Source: RFSX01 sp964567435 (GTDB lineage Bacteria > Bacteroidota > Bacteroidia > Chitinophagales > Saprospiraceae). Taken from it: DNA of 64,000 nt. The position numbers and the translations under genes are program-made. The stretch covers positions 3,262 through 67,261 of the forward strand of contig CAZMMQ010000014.1 of the NCBI GenBank assembly GCA_964567435.1, read 5' to 3'. The notes below the pieces were generated by a model that worked only from the letters and a program-made list of their open reading frames with translations, searched no databases and had not been told where the DNA came from. Of the stretch, positions 52,025 through 60,051 are shown in pieces; position 1 is the stretch's first letter, and each line of letters opens with the position of its first letter.

Positions 52025-53008
52025 TTAGCCATGCACTTGAGCTATATGCCCCATTATCTTCTCTCCATGGTCTCTGGTATTTTCTATAAAGAGGCTACTT
52101 GTTTTCTTGCCGCCATTAAGAACACCTGCCAGATAGACACTAGGGACATTGGATTCACAGGTTTCAGGATTAAAGGTGGGAATTTGGCTTTCGGTCTCAT
52201 TGTATTCTACGCCTAGCTGACTAAGTAAGCTATAATTTGGCACATAGCCCACCATGGCAAGTACATAATCATTGGAAATGTCGATTGTCTGAGTTGGCGT
52301 ACATAAGGTAACTTTGTCCTCCGATATCTTTGTGACTTCTGTTTGAAAATATGCAGTAATAGAACCCTCCTTAATTCTGTTTTGGATATTGGGTAGTATC
52401 CAATATTTTACTTTTGGGTACAGGGTCGGTTTTCTTATGGCCATAGTTACATTGGCACCATGGGCCCAAGTTTCCAGCGCTACATCACAAGCGCTATTAG
52501 CACCACCGATAACAAGAATATTCATGCCTATGTATGGGTGGGGATCATCATAATAATGCTTCACTTTGTCCAGATTTGCACCAGGTACATTTAATTGTCT
52601 GGGATTATCATAGAAGCCAGAGGCGATAACGATGTGTTTGGTCCTGTAGTCTTTTGTATTAGTGCTTACAGTGAAACCCTCTTCTGTAGACTGAGCGGTA
52701 ACTACTTCCTGTTTGAAGGCAATATTGAGTCTATAATGATGGGCAAGTCGCCGATAGTATTCTAATGCTTCTTTGCGGGTAGGCTTTTCCGTATGTGATA
52801 TAAATGGTATATCTGCAATCTCAAGATTTTTACTCGTAGAGAAGAAGGTCATATTGGTGGGAAAGTTGTAAATGGAATTAACCAAAACACCTTTTTCCAA
52901 GATAATATATTTCAAGCCTTTCTTGGCAGCTTCTATGCCACAATTAATCCCTGCAGGACCGGCACCAATAATCACAACATCATACATCTTCAAATCATTA
53001 ATTTCCAT
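52025..53008 (-). CDS. ypdA: YpdA-family FAD-dependent disulfide reductase
   Basis: 327 residues. FAD-binding GAGPAG occurs in YDVVIIGAGPAGINCGIEAA and the NADPH-binding motif in NILVIGGANSACDVALETWA. NFPTNMTFFSTSKNLEIADI and PTRKEALEYYRRLAHHY match the YpdA group (putative bacillithiol disulfide reductase). There is no CxxC redox pair, unlike thioredoxin reductase. It would reduce a low-molecular-weight disulfide such as oxidised bacillithiol using NADPH; several Bacteroidota make bacillithiol. The start ATG shares one base with the stop of the preceding MopE-repeat gene (TAATG), so the two are coupled despite unrelated roles. Confidence 0.88.
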   Translation of the reverse strand: MEINDLKMYDVVIIGAGPAGINCGIEAAKKGLKYIILEKGVLVNSIYNFPTNMTFFSTSKNLEIADIPFISHTEKPTRKEALEYYRRLAHHYRLNIAFKQEVVTAQSTEEGFTVSTNTKDYRTKHIVIASGFYDNPRQLNVPGANLDKVKHYYDDPHPYIGMNILVIGGANSACDVALETWAHGANVTMAIRKPTLYPKVKYWILPNIQNRIKEGSITAYFQTEVTKISEDKVTLCTPTQTIDISNDYVLAMVGYVPNYSLLSQLGVEYNETESQIPTFNPETCESNVPSVYLAGVLNGGKKTSSLFIENTRDHGEKIMGHIAQVHG

Positions 53009-55380
53009 TACTTTAATTTGCCGCTCTCTCCTTGGTTTATAATTAAAAGATATGCCTGCTTGTCATTGAGTTGGCTTAGGATGAGAATCACTTGATTGTA
53101 GTCCACATTTGTTGCCTCTGCCTCACCATACTGATTGTATAATAAATAGCGACTATCAGATGGATAACTTTTTTTCTTTAATTCATTATAAATTGTCAAG
53201 GCAGCAGCTGGACCAACTATCACACTACTACTAGACGTTACCTCACAATCTCTTATCTCTGCCAGAAATTCAGCACCTTGAATGACTTCAAAGTCTGGTA
53301 AGAGCATTATCTCATTACCTGCTCTGAAGACAATATCTTCTGTATTAGCAATAACGACATCTGATTCCAATAGTTGCTTTGCTCTGGAAGTGTCTTGTGT
53401 GATATTAGATATTAATAAATTAATGGCGTCACAAGGATTAAGAACACAGTTTTCATCTACTTGCCCATCACAATTATTATCTGTTCCATCGTCGCAGATT
53501 TCTGCAATACCAGGGTTGATGTTATGGTCCGTATCATCACAGTCAGTGTTATTAGTAGCATAACCTGCAGGTAGGCTGCAGGCTTGAATGGCACTAGATA
53601 TATGACCATACCCATCTCCATCAGCATCTTCATAATAGGTAATAAGCACTCCTTCATCTACTTGGCCGTCACAGTTGTTGTCTATGCCGTCACAAAGTTC
53701 TACCGTACCTGGGTTGATATTTGTATCGGTATCATCACAGTCTGTATTATCAATCACATATCCTGATGGTTGAGTGCAAGAGGACTGACTATTAGCTGGA
53801 TTTGGATCTCCATACCCATCTCCATCAGCATCTTCATAATAGGTAATAAGCACTCCTTCATCTACTTGGCCGTCACAGTTGTTGTCTATGCCGTCACAAA
53901 GTTCTACCGTACCTGGGTTGATATTTGTATCGGTATCATCACAGTCTGTATTATCAATCACATATCCTGATGGTTGAGTGCAAGAGGACTGACTATTAGC
54001 TGGATTTGGATCTCCATACCCATCTCCATCAAGATCCAAAAAGTAAGTTGTTAAGAGTCCTTCATCTATTTGCCCGTCACAATTGTTGTCTATGCCATCA
54101 CAGAGTTCTGCAGCATCAGGATTGATTAAGGCATTTGTATCATCACAGTCTGTACTGTCAGCAACATAGCCTGATGGAATTTCACAGGCATTAACAAAGA
54201 TATTGACGTCCCCATACCCGTCACCGTCACTATCCATATAGTAATCCGCAAACTCACAGTATTCGATCGTATTTAATCCATTATCGATATCGGACACACA
54301 GATACAACCACTATCAAAAAAAGGGTAGGTGCCCCAGGCACCATTGTATCCACTATAGCCATTTCCATTTGCAGGATAAGTATCATAATAAGCTATAAGT
54401 ACAGGCAAATTTGGTGTAGATAAATCATACATCTTTATCCCATCTTCATAATATGATATATATAGTGTATCATCTTTGACGAATGGATTGTGCGGTGTAG
54501 GATAACCAGAAGTACCAAGTCTATCTCTGAATGTATGTACCACATTTATATCTTGGTTTGGCACACCCAGATTTGCCAAATCAACCACTGATAATGGCAG
54601 TCCAGTAGGTACTTCTTCTGCAAAGTATGCGTAGCTGCCGTCTCCATTAATCCAACTACTATGATTATAGCCTGGAGAATCATATTGTCCTAGAATCTCT
54701 ATGTTATTAAGATCTGACATATCCCAAACAAAAAAACCAGTGTTGCCATGGGAGGCATAAGCCGTATCATTCTGAACAAATACATCATGTACATAAAAAT
54801 TAGATGATGGTAAACCTGCTTCATCATCCAGTTCAATTTCATCGATAAGAGTTGGGTTGTCAGGCACACTGAGGTCCAGCATTACAAATCCCTCATTAAC
54901 ATTGTTAGATCCCACAGCATATAAAGTTTGCTGAGCAGTATCTATATAAATGTTGTGTGCTTTAGAGAAAAACGATGTAGTTGTCAACGCATGGGTTATA
55001 TCACCCCCGGGTAATGCGGACATGTCAAATATGTGCAACCCTTCATTGCAACCATCACAGACTGCATAGACATACTCACCATAGGTTTTGAAGTCCCTCC
55101 ATATTGCAGAACTACCACCATCATATCCAAATATTCTTGTAGGGTTACTGCAGTCAGTGACATCGATTACCATGATGGAATCTACATTTCCAACAATGGC
55201 ATATTCCTCACCAGTTGGTGTGGTATAACCCCATACATCATTATAAGTCACACCACTTTTTGTAGGCATGCCTGATGGATTCCATTGACCCACACGTACC
55301 ATATTTAGCGAATCTTGACCTTGAAGCATCAGGCCTAAACAAAGAAAAATAGAAATCCATGTATATTTAGCAAATCGCAT
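53008..55380 (-). CDS. Choice-of-anchor B / MopE-repeat secreted protein
   Basis: 790 residues from the ATG at 55380 (MRFAKYTWISIFLCLGLMLQ, signal peptide); an open frame extends to 55434. Residues about 20-385 form a propeller-like choice-of-anchor B region with LVIVD-type repeats (YAIVGNVDSIMVIDVTDCSN, YAVCDGCNEGLHIFDMSALP, GFVMLDLSVPDNPTLIDEIE). Four MopE-like metal-binding modules follow (pattern DxDGDGYGD, then DCDDTDxxINPG and CDGIDNNCDGQVDEG), probably binding calcium or another metal. The second and third are encoded by a perfect 204-bp tandem duplication. The C-terminus has a NTEDIVFRAGNEIMLLPDFE segment, but no YPNP sorting motif. Outer surface location is likely; the function is unknown. 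Confidence 0.85.
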   Translation of the reverse strand: MRFAKYTWISIFLCLGLMLQGQDSLNMVRVGQWNPSGMPTKSGVTYNDVWGYTTPTGEEYAIVGNVDSIMVIDVTDCSNPTRIFGYDGGSSAIWRDFKTYGEYVYAVCDGCNEGLHIFDMSALPGGDITHALTTTSFFSKAHNIYIDTAQQTLYAVGSNNVNEGFVMLDLSVPDNPTLIDEIELDDEAGLPSSNFYVHDVFVQNDTAYASHGNTGFFVWDMSDLNNIEILGQYDSPGYNHSSWINGDGSYAYFAEEVPTGLPLSVVDLANLGVPNQDINVVHTFRDRLGTSGYPTPHNPFVKDDTLYISYYEDGIKMYDLSTPNLPVLIAYYDTYPANGNGYSGYNGAWGTYPFFDSGCICVSDIDNGLNTIEYCEFADYYMDSDGDGYGDVNIFVNACEIPSGYVADSTDCDDTNALINPDAAELCDGIDNNCDGQIDEGLLTTYFLDLDGDGYGDPNPANSQSSCTQPSGYVIDNTDCDDTDTNINPGTVELCDGIDNNCDGQVDEGVLITYYEDADGDGYGDPNPANSQSSCTQPSGYVIDNTDCDDTDTNINPGTVELCDGIDNNCDGQVDEGVLITYYEDADGDGYGHISSAIQACSLPAGYATNNTDCDDTDHNINPGIAEICDDGTDNNCDGQVDENCVLNPCDAINLLISNITQDTSRAKQLLESDVVIANTEDIVFRAGNEIMLLPDFEVIQGAEFLAEIRDCEVTSSSSVIVGPAAALTIYNELKKKSYPSDSRYLLYNQYGEAEATNVDYNQVILILSQLNDKQAYLLIINQGESGKLK
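53606..54031. repeat. Perfect 204-bp tandem duplication in the MopE region
   Basis: Bases 53606-53809 are repeated without any mismatch at 53810-54013, and the match continues 18 bases into the third, diverged copy. Each unit encodes one 68-residue MopE-like module; the frame is kept. The absence of even silent changes indicates a recent duplication or gene conversion. Confidence 0.95.
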
Positions 55381-55390
55381 ATTATAGGTT

Positions 55391-55999
55391 ATGATACATA
55401 AAAAGGCATTACAGCATCTCAAGAAAGATTCCAAAATGCGTGAGATAGCTAAAAGTACAACCTATCTGGAACTTCCACAATCAGGTAATGTATATAATGA
55501 GTTAGTAAAGTCAATTGCTTACCAACAGATTTCCTACAAAGCTGCGGATACCATCTATGGACGCTTCTTACATCTGGTCGGAGGAGAATATTTCAGTCCA
55601 GAGGATGTGTTACTATTAGGTGATGATGAACTAAGATCAGTCGGGTTTTCTAGATCTAAGGTGAGTTATGTCCAAAACATAGCTCGCTTCTTTCAGGATA
55701 AAAACCTTTTTACCTTTGACTGGAGTACCTTGACAGACAAAGAGATCATTAAGCTGCTTACAGAGATTAAAGGCGTCGGAGAATGGACGGTGCAGATGGT
55801 CCTTATTTTCGAGTTGTTGCGTGAGGATGTCTTTCCTGCCAAAGATTTGGGTATCCAGCAAGCGATGATAGGGGTGTATGATCTGAAAGAGGAAAAAAGA
55901 GCATTGATGACGAAGATGAACGAAATAGCTGAAAATTGGAAACCTTACAGAACTTGGGCTACCTTGTATCTTTGGGCTTGGAAAAGAGCGAATCCTTAA
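55391..55999 (+). CDS. DNA-3-methyladenine glycosylase, AlkA-like HhH-GPD protein
   Basis: 202 residues. The helix-hairpin-helix/GPD signature lies at about 115-155: LLTEIKGVGEWTVQMVLIFE, then LLREDVFPAKDLGIQQAM with the catalytic Asp in KDLGIQ. LVKSIAYQQISYKAADTIYG and ELRSVGFSRSKVSYVQNIAR match the AlkA core; the N-terminal TBP-like domain of E. coli AlkA is missing, as in the Mag/AfAlkA-type short enzymes. It removes alkylated purines in base-excision repair. Divergent from the choice-of-anchor B gene, with only about ten bases between starts. Confidence 0.92.
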   Translation: MIHKKALQHLKKDSKMREIAKSTTYLELPQSGNVYNELVKSIAYQQISYKAADTIYGRFLHLVGGEYFSPEDVLLLGDDELRSVGFSRSKVSYVQNIARFFQDKNLFTFDWSTLTDKEIIKLLTEIKGVGEWTVQMVLIFELLREDVFPAKDLGIQQAMIGVYDLKEEKRALMTKMNEIAENWKPYRTWATLYLWAWKRANP

Positions 56000-56010
56000 T
56001 AACTGAATAA

Positions 56011-56958
56011 ATGGATAAAGTGGACAGAATTATTGGGATGTATAAAGGGCATCGCCCAGGACCTTTATTTATTTGTTTTGGGGCGATGCATGGGAATGAG
56101 CCTGCAGGAGTAAAAGCTATAGAGTTAGTAATCAAGATGTTAGAAGTAGAACCTATTCGTCATCCAAAATTTGAGTACGTTGGAAATTTTGTAGGCATAA
56201 TAGGAAATCTGGAAGCGTACAGACAAGGGAAGAGATTTATAGACAAAGACTTGAATAGAAACTTCAGCTTATCAAGAATTAATGAATTAAGGGCGGGCAC
56301 AATTCCAAATCCAACTAGTGAGGATAGAGAAATGCTTGAGATAGACGATACCGTTAGACTGTTGATAGATAGGTATGATCATTCAGAAGTATTTTTACTT
56401 GACTTACACACAACCTCTTCCTACGGTGGAATATTTACCATATGTAGAGATATAGATAATGACATCCGATTGGGATTGTCTATGCATGCCCCTATTGTGC
56501 TCGGTATGCTAGAAGGTCTGAAGGGGACAACCTTACACTATTTTACCACAGAGAACATGGGAGTCAAGACGACACCGATTACCTTCGAGTCTGGACAGCA
56601 CGAGGAAGAACTCTCTGTCCCACGTGCGGTAGCAGCAATAATTAACTTCATGAAAGAAATGGGTTCCGTAGCGCCGAATCTAGTAGAGAATCATCATGAA
56701 AAAATATTGATAAGATATTCTGCAGACTTGCCTAAAGTGACAAGACTGATAGAGCGATATGCTATCACAAATGAAGATGGATTTGTCATGAATCCAGGCT
56801 ATACAAATTTTCAGAAAGTCTATCAAGGAGAACAAGTGGCAGAAGACAAGAATGGTGAGGTGACAATTTCAGAAGAAGGTAGACTACTGATGCCCTTATA
56901 TCAGCAACAAGGCGACGAAGGATATTTTTTGGTTAAAGACATACAATTAGAACAATGA
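56011..56958 (+). CDS. Succinylglutamate desuccinylase/aspartoacylase-family protein
   Basis: 315 residues. A zinc carboxypeptidase-like (M14 superfamily) deacylase: first metal pair His and Glu in FGAMHGNEPAGVKAIEL, RFIDKDLNRNFSLSRINEL with substrate-binding Asn-Arg, third metal His in LDLHTTSSYGGIF, and a late Glu in PITFESGQHEE. The C-terminal 100 residues form the beta-rich lid. It cleaves an N-acyl or amide group from an amino acid-like substrate; which one is not clear without context. It begins 11 bases after the glycosylase gene and overlaps the following gene by four bases, so the three probably share a transcript. Confidence 0.87.
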   Translation: MDKVDRIIGMYKGHRPGPLFICFGAMHGNEPAGVKAIELVIKMLEVEPIRHPKFEYVGNFVGIIGNLEAYRQGKRFIDKDLNRNFSLSRINELRAGTIPNPTSEDREMLEIDDTVRLLIDRYDHSEVFLLDLHTTSSYGGIFTICRDIDNDIRLGLSMHAPIVLGMLEGLKGTTLHYFTTENMGVKTTPITFESGQHEEELSVPRAVAAIINFMKEMGSVAPNLVENHHEKILIRYSADLPKVTRLIERYAITNEDGFVMNPGYTNFQKVYQGEQVAEDKNGEVTISEEGRLLMPLYQQQGDEGYFLVKDIQLEQ

Positions 56959-57407
56959 TAACTGAAGCTCAGATAGAAGAGACCATTGCTCAGATGGAGG
57001 CTGAGGATTTTCAAGATGATTTTGCGCAGACACAAACCGTCTTTTGGAATTATCTCAATTCGGATGGCTTTAGTGGGTTGACTGAAAAGGAAAGACAAAT
57101 GATGTTTTTTATCCAGTCTACGATATATCATACCTGCAAAAAACAAATGGAGGAGATGCCAGTGTTTGATATCGAAGAATTCCAACATCACGAAGATCAG
57201 AATTGGGCCTTACGCGAAGAGGTGGCAAATGTAACAGAAGCAATAGATCAATATTTTGATGGTTTTGTAGAAGAAGACCTCCTCGCCTTTGTAGAAGATA
57301 TGCTTGTCGTAGATGAGGGTAGTGAAATCACAGAACTGGGCAAAGAAGTTATATTCATAACAGCTAAGAGTTATATTGATTTTTTGGAATACTCAGAATC
57401 TGATTGA
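56955..57407 (+). CDS. Acidic hypothetical protein
   Basis: 150 residues, helical and strongly acidic (IEETIAQMEAEDFQDDFAQT, FVEEDLLAFVEDMLVVDEGS), with no signal peptide, membrane segment or known motif. It starts inside the end of the deacylase gene (ATGA overlap), so it is translationally coupled with it. I do not recognise the family; proteins of this type may be restricted to Bacteroidota. A functional link with the deacylase is suggested only by the overlap. Confidence 0.65.
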   Translation: MITEAQIEETIAQMEAEDFQDDFAQTQTVFWNYLNSDGFSGLTEKERQMMFFIQSTIYHTCKKQMEEMPVFDIEEFQHHEDQNWALREEVANVTEAIDQYFDGFVEEDLLAFVEDMLVVDEGSEITELGKEVIFITAKSYIDFLEYSESD

Positions 57408-57520
57408 ATTACTGAATAGACCAACTAGGCTGCACGATAGTTATTGTTGGTTAATTCCCAAGGATCGGATAAATACTATAAGAAATTCAAGACATAGAAC
57501 AAATCTTAATCCTTTATTCT

Positions 57521-59752
57521 TTAATTATTAAAATCTATTTTATGGCTGATGTATGTAGTCACATCATTCCATGCATGGCCCTCTGCTAATGGTAGTTCTT
57601 CGGGTAAGCCCTCATATTCCATATTTACGTATAAGGATGTCGGTTTGGATTTATCTTTGGGAATTATCTTTACTTCTAATGAGTCAAGGCCAATGCCATA
57701 AAGCGTCAGCGAATACTTATTGCCACTTTGGTTTTTGGATACATCTTTTTTAATTCTATTATTGAGAATTAGACTGTCTATGTTATTCGTGTCAGGAATT
57801 TTAATGTAGGCGATATGTGCTCTTTTGGGGTTGTATACCTTACACGAATAGGTATCTATAGCAGAGGAGTCTCTTTTTATCTGCGAATGGTAACTTCCAA
57901 GATCTGTAGATGAGGATTGATAATGAGATGTGTAAGGGAGGTGCCAAGGCAGTCTTTTTGAGGTAGGGTCTTCCTTGAGCATGTGATGTCCCTTATGCAA
58001 GTAATCATCAAAGGTAGACATATACGTTGTGTTGTTCTTGGCGTCGTATACATATTTAAGATTTGTCAGCAAGGGCTCTGTTTTAGATGGCTTAGTCTTG
58101 ACATGTGCAATAATCAAACTGCTAACAAATAATAATATCCCGAAGAATCCAATTGTCTTCCTGCCTTTATTATCCCATATCTCAGGCATCAAATACATAC
58201 TTGCAAAAGTGCCCAACATTATAAACAACACAGCACCCGGCAAGGCACCCAGACTAAACGCCAAATAAAGATTATGAGTCAGCACAGTCCATAGTCCTAT
58301 GACTAGAATCATGAATGCTAAAGACAATATCCAATTATAATTATTTCTATTTTTTGCAATTGTAATTGGTATCATGCAAATACCGAAAAACAGCGCAGGC
58401 AATAACATAACATATACGCCAGTAGGCATAGTTAAGAAAATGACTATAGAGAGTAAGGTAAGTAGTGCAAGCATAGCCATTCCCGTCTCTGTTCTACTTT
58501 TGGCTTGAATGATGCGTCCTGACAATATGGCTGTAATAAATAGGGTCAATCCTAATCCCGCAATCAGATACCACTCATGATTATAATAATGATGACTGTA
58601 GAAAGTAGCATATTGCGGATACACAGATTTCAAGATACTTGCTAACCCAAAATTCAATGCACAAATCCCTATAATTGTAAATAACATCCAAGCCAAGGAA
58701 CTAAAAAACCTTGTCCAATGGAACTCCATCTTCTTAGATATAAGAACAATTAAACCAATAATAATTATTCCTAGTAATACTAGCAGCAGTAAATCTAGCG
58801 AGGATGGATAATGAATAAGCAGACCATATAAATTGAAGAAGCTTGCATTCCCAGATTCTACCATAGAAAAATCATAATTGCTAAAGTGTTTGGTCATGAG
58901 ATACATATTCTCACCAGTGTGTTGTATGCTCTCCATGCTTATGTTCTCCACATTGTCAGCCGGATTGTGATAGTAAGAAAACCCATCTATAAACGCATGA
59001 TTGATACCCGGTACTTTTCTTTTTTTGAATGCCGTAAAATCTGAGCTATTAGGCATTCTGTTATAAATTTCATAGGAGAGTGAATTGGCTATCGGTCTGA
59101 TAGATGCTTTTTTCATTTCCCTGACCATCCAGGCATTATTGTCTGACCACTCAAATGAGATGCCTGGCCCTTCGTTACCTCTCGCTTCATAATTGAGCAG
59201 GATGCCAATGTCCTCCATAGTATACTTCTTGACATGGAATTGTGCACCCAGTAGACCCATCTCTTCTCCATCTGTAATGATAAGCTGGATGTCGTTTTTT
59301 CTGGGCTGGTCTTTCAGTAACTTGACAGTTTCTATCATAGCGGCCACGGCATACCCATCGTCTGCGGCGCCTGGTCCTTCAAATACACTGTCATAGTGAG
59401 CGGCCAGCGCTACTTTTTTGCCGCCTGGCTCAGAACCAGGAAGTGTGGCTATTACATTTTCCACATAGGCGGACCGGTTATAGTTGCCAGAGTAAGGCAA
59501 GTGGACAAGGCCTGTTTCTACCTTAGTCTCTAATCCCAGTCTTTCTAATTCTTCCACCAGATAGTCTCTCACTTTCTGATTGGCTGTGCTACCTATCGGG
59601 TGGGTTTCTGCAGCGATGACTTTGAGGTAGTCCATAGCATTTTCTGAAGAAAATTCAGTTGTACTGCGGGGCTTTACGCTTATCGCAGACTCCCTTGTGT
59701 ATGAGAGGAATATAAGTGATAAGGTAAAGACTATAAATATTAAATGACGCAA
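57521..59752 (-). CDS. M28-family peptidase with C-terminal membrane domain
   Basis: 743 residues. A signal/anchor at 1-18 leads to an M28 aminopeptidase domain (about 35-300). Zinc ligands are visible in KVALAAHYDSVFEGPGAADD GYAV (His, Asp), LIITDGEEMGLLGAQFHVKK (Glu pair) and INHAFIDGFSYYHNPADNVE (His). About nine membrane helices follow from about 315 to 560 (YPSSLDLLLLVLLGIIIIGL), then a periplasmic beta-rich tail (about 565-743). This layout resembles the ER metallopeptidase 1-like branch of M28. The substrate is unknown. A strong hairpin stands 14 bases upstream of the start (59766-59808). Confidence 0.9.
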   Translation of the reverse strand: MRHLIFIVFTLSLIFLSYTRESAISVKPRSTTEFSSENAMDYLKVIAAETHPIGSTANQKVRDYLVEELERLGLETKVETGLVHLPYSGNYNRSAYVENVIATLPGSEPGGKKVALAAHYDSVFEGPGAADDGYAVAAMIETVKLLKDQPRKNDIQLIITDGEEMGLLGAQFHVKKYTMEDIGILLNYEARGNEGPGISFEWSDNNAWMVREMKKASIRPIANSLSYEIYNRMPNSSDFTAFKKRKVPGINHAFIDGFSYYHNPADNVENISMESIQHTGENMYLMTKHFSNYDFSMVESGNASFFNLYGLLIHYPSSLDLLLLVLLGIIIIGLIVLISKKMEFHWTRFFSSLAWMLFTIIGICALNFGLASILKSVYPQYATFYSHHYYNHEWYLIAGLGLTLFITAILSGRIIQAKSRTETGMAMLALLTLLSIVIFLTMPTGVYVMLLPALFFGICMIPITIAKNRNNYNWILSLAFMILVIGLWTVLTHNLYLAFSLGALPGAVLFIMLGTFASMYLMPEIWDNKGRKTIGFFGILLFVSSLIIAHVKTKPSKTEPLLTNLKYVYDAKNNTTYMSTFDDYLHKGHHMLKEDPTSKRLPWHLPYTSHYQSSSTDLGSYHSQIKRDSSAIDTYSCKVYNPKRAHIAYIKIPDTNNIDSLILNNRIKKDVSKNQSGNKYSLTLYGIGLDSLEVKIIPKDKSKPTSLYVNMEYEGLPEELPLAEGHAWNDVTTYISHKIDFNN

Positions 59753-59765
59753 GGCTTAAATTATA

Positions 59766-59808
59766 TGAGTTAAGATAGTAAAAATTATTTCGATACTATC
59801 TTATCTCA
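59766..59808. repeat. Long hairpin just before the M28 peptidase start
   Basis: Fifteen-base arms (59766-59780 with 59794-59808) pair at 14 of 15 positions around a 13-base loop; weaker pairing continues outwards with one bulge. It is not followed by a U-run on either strand. It could be an operator or a 5'-leader structure affecting translation of the peptidase. The rest of 59753-60051 shows nothing recognisable. Confidence 0.6.
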
Positions 59809-60051
59809 ATATATTCAGATTTGAAAATGTAGATTTTCTATGAATCAAATTATTTATTAAACAGTAAATCTCTAGTACTTGATAATCTTCTTAGTATGGA
59901 TATTGTTTCCTGAATGGAATTCTGATAGATGAAGAAGGATTGCATTATGCAATACAGGGCAGTTCAATCTATGATATTAGCTTGTTTGCTTCACTTTGAT
60001 GGACTACATTACTTTCAGGTGACAGTATCCTGTTATGTAAGAATGAATTAC

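Noticed and set aside
53584..53970. Two identical 60-66 residue plus-strand frames opposite the MopE repeats
   Set aside because: They are shadows of the 204-bp duplication on the opposite strand; their sequences have no protein character.
53606..54031. CRISPR-like tandem repeat
   Set aside because: The repeat unit is 204 bp, has no spacers and encodes protein modules in frame.
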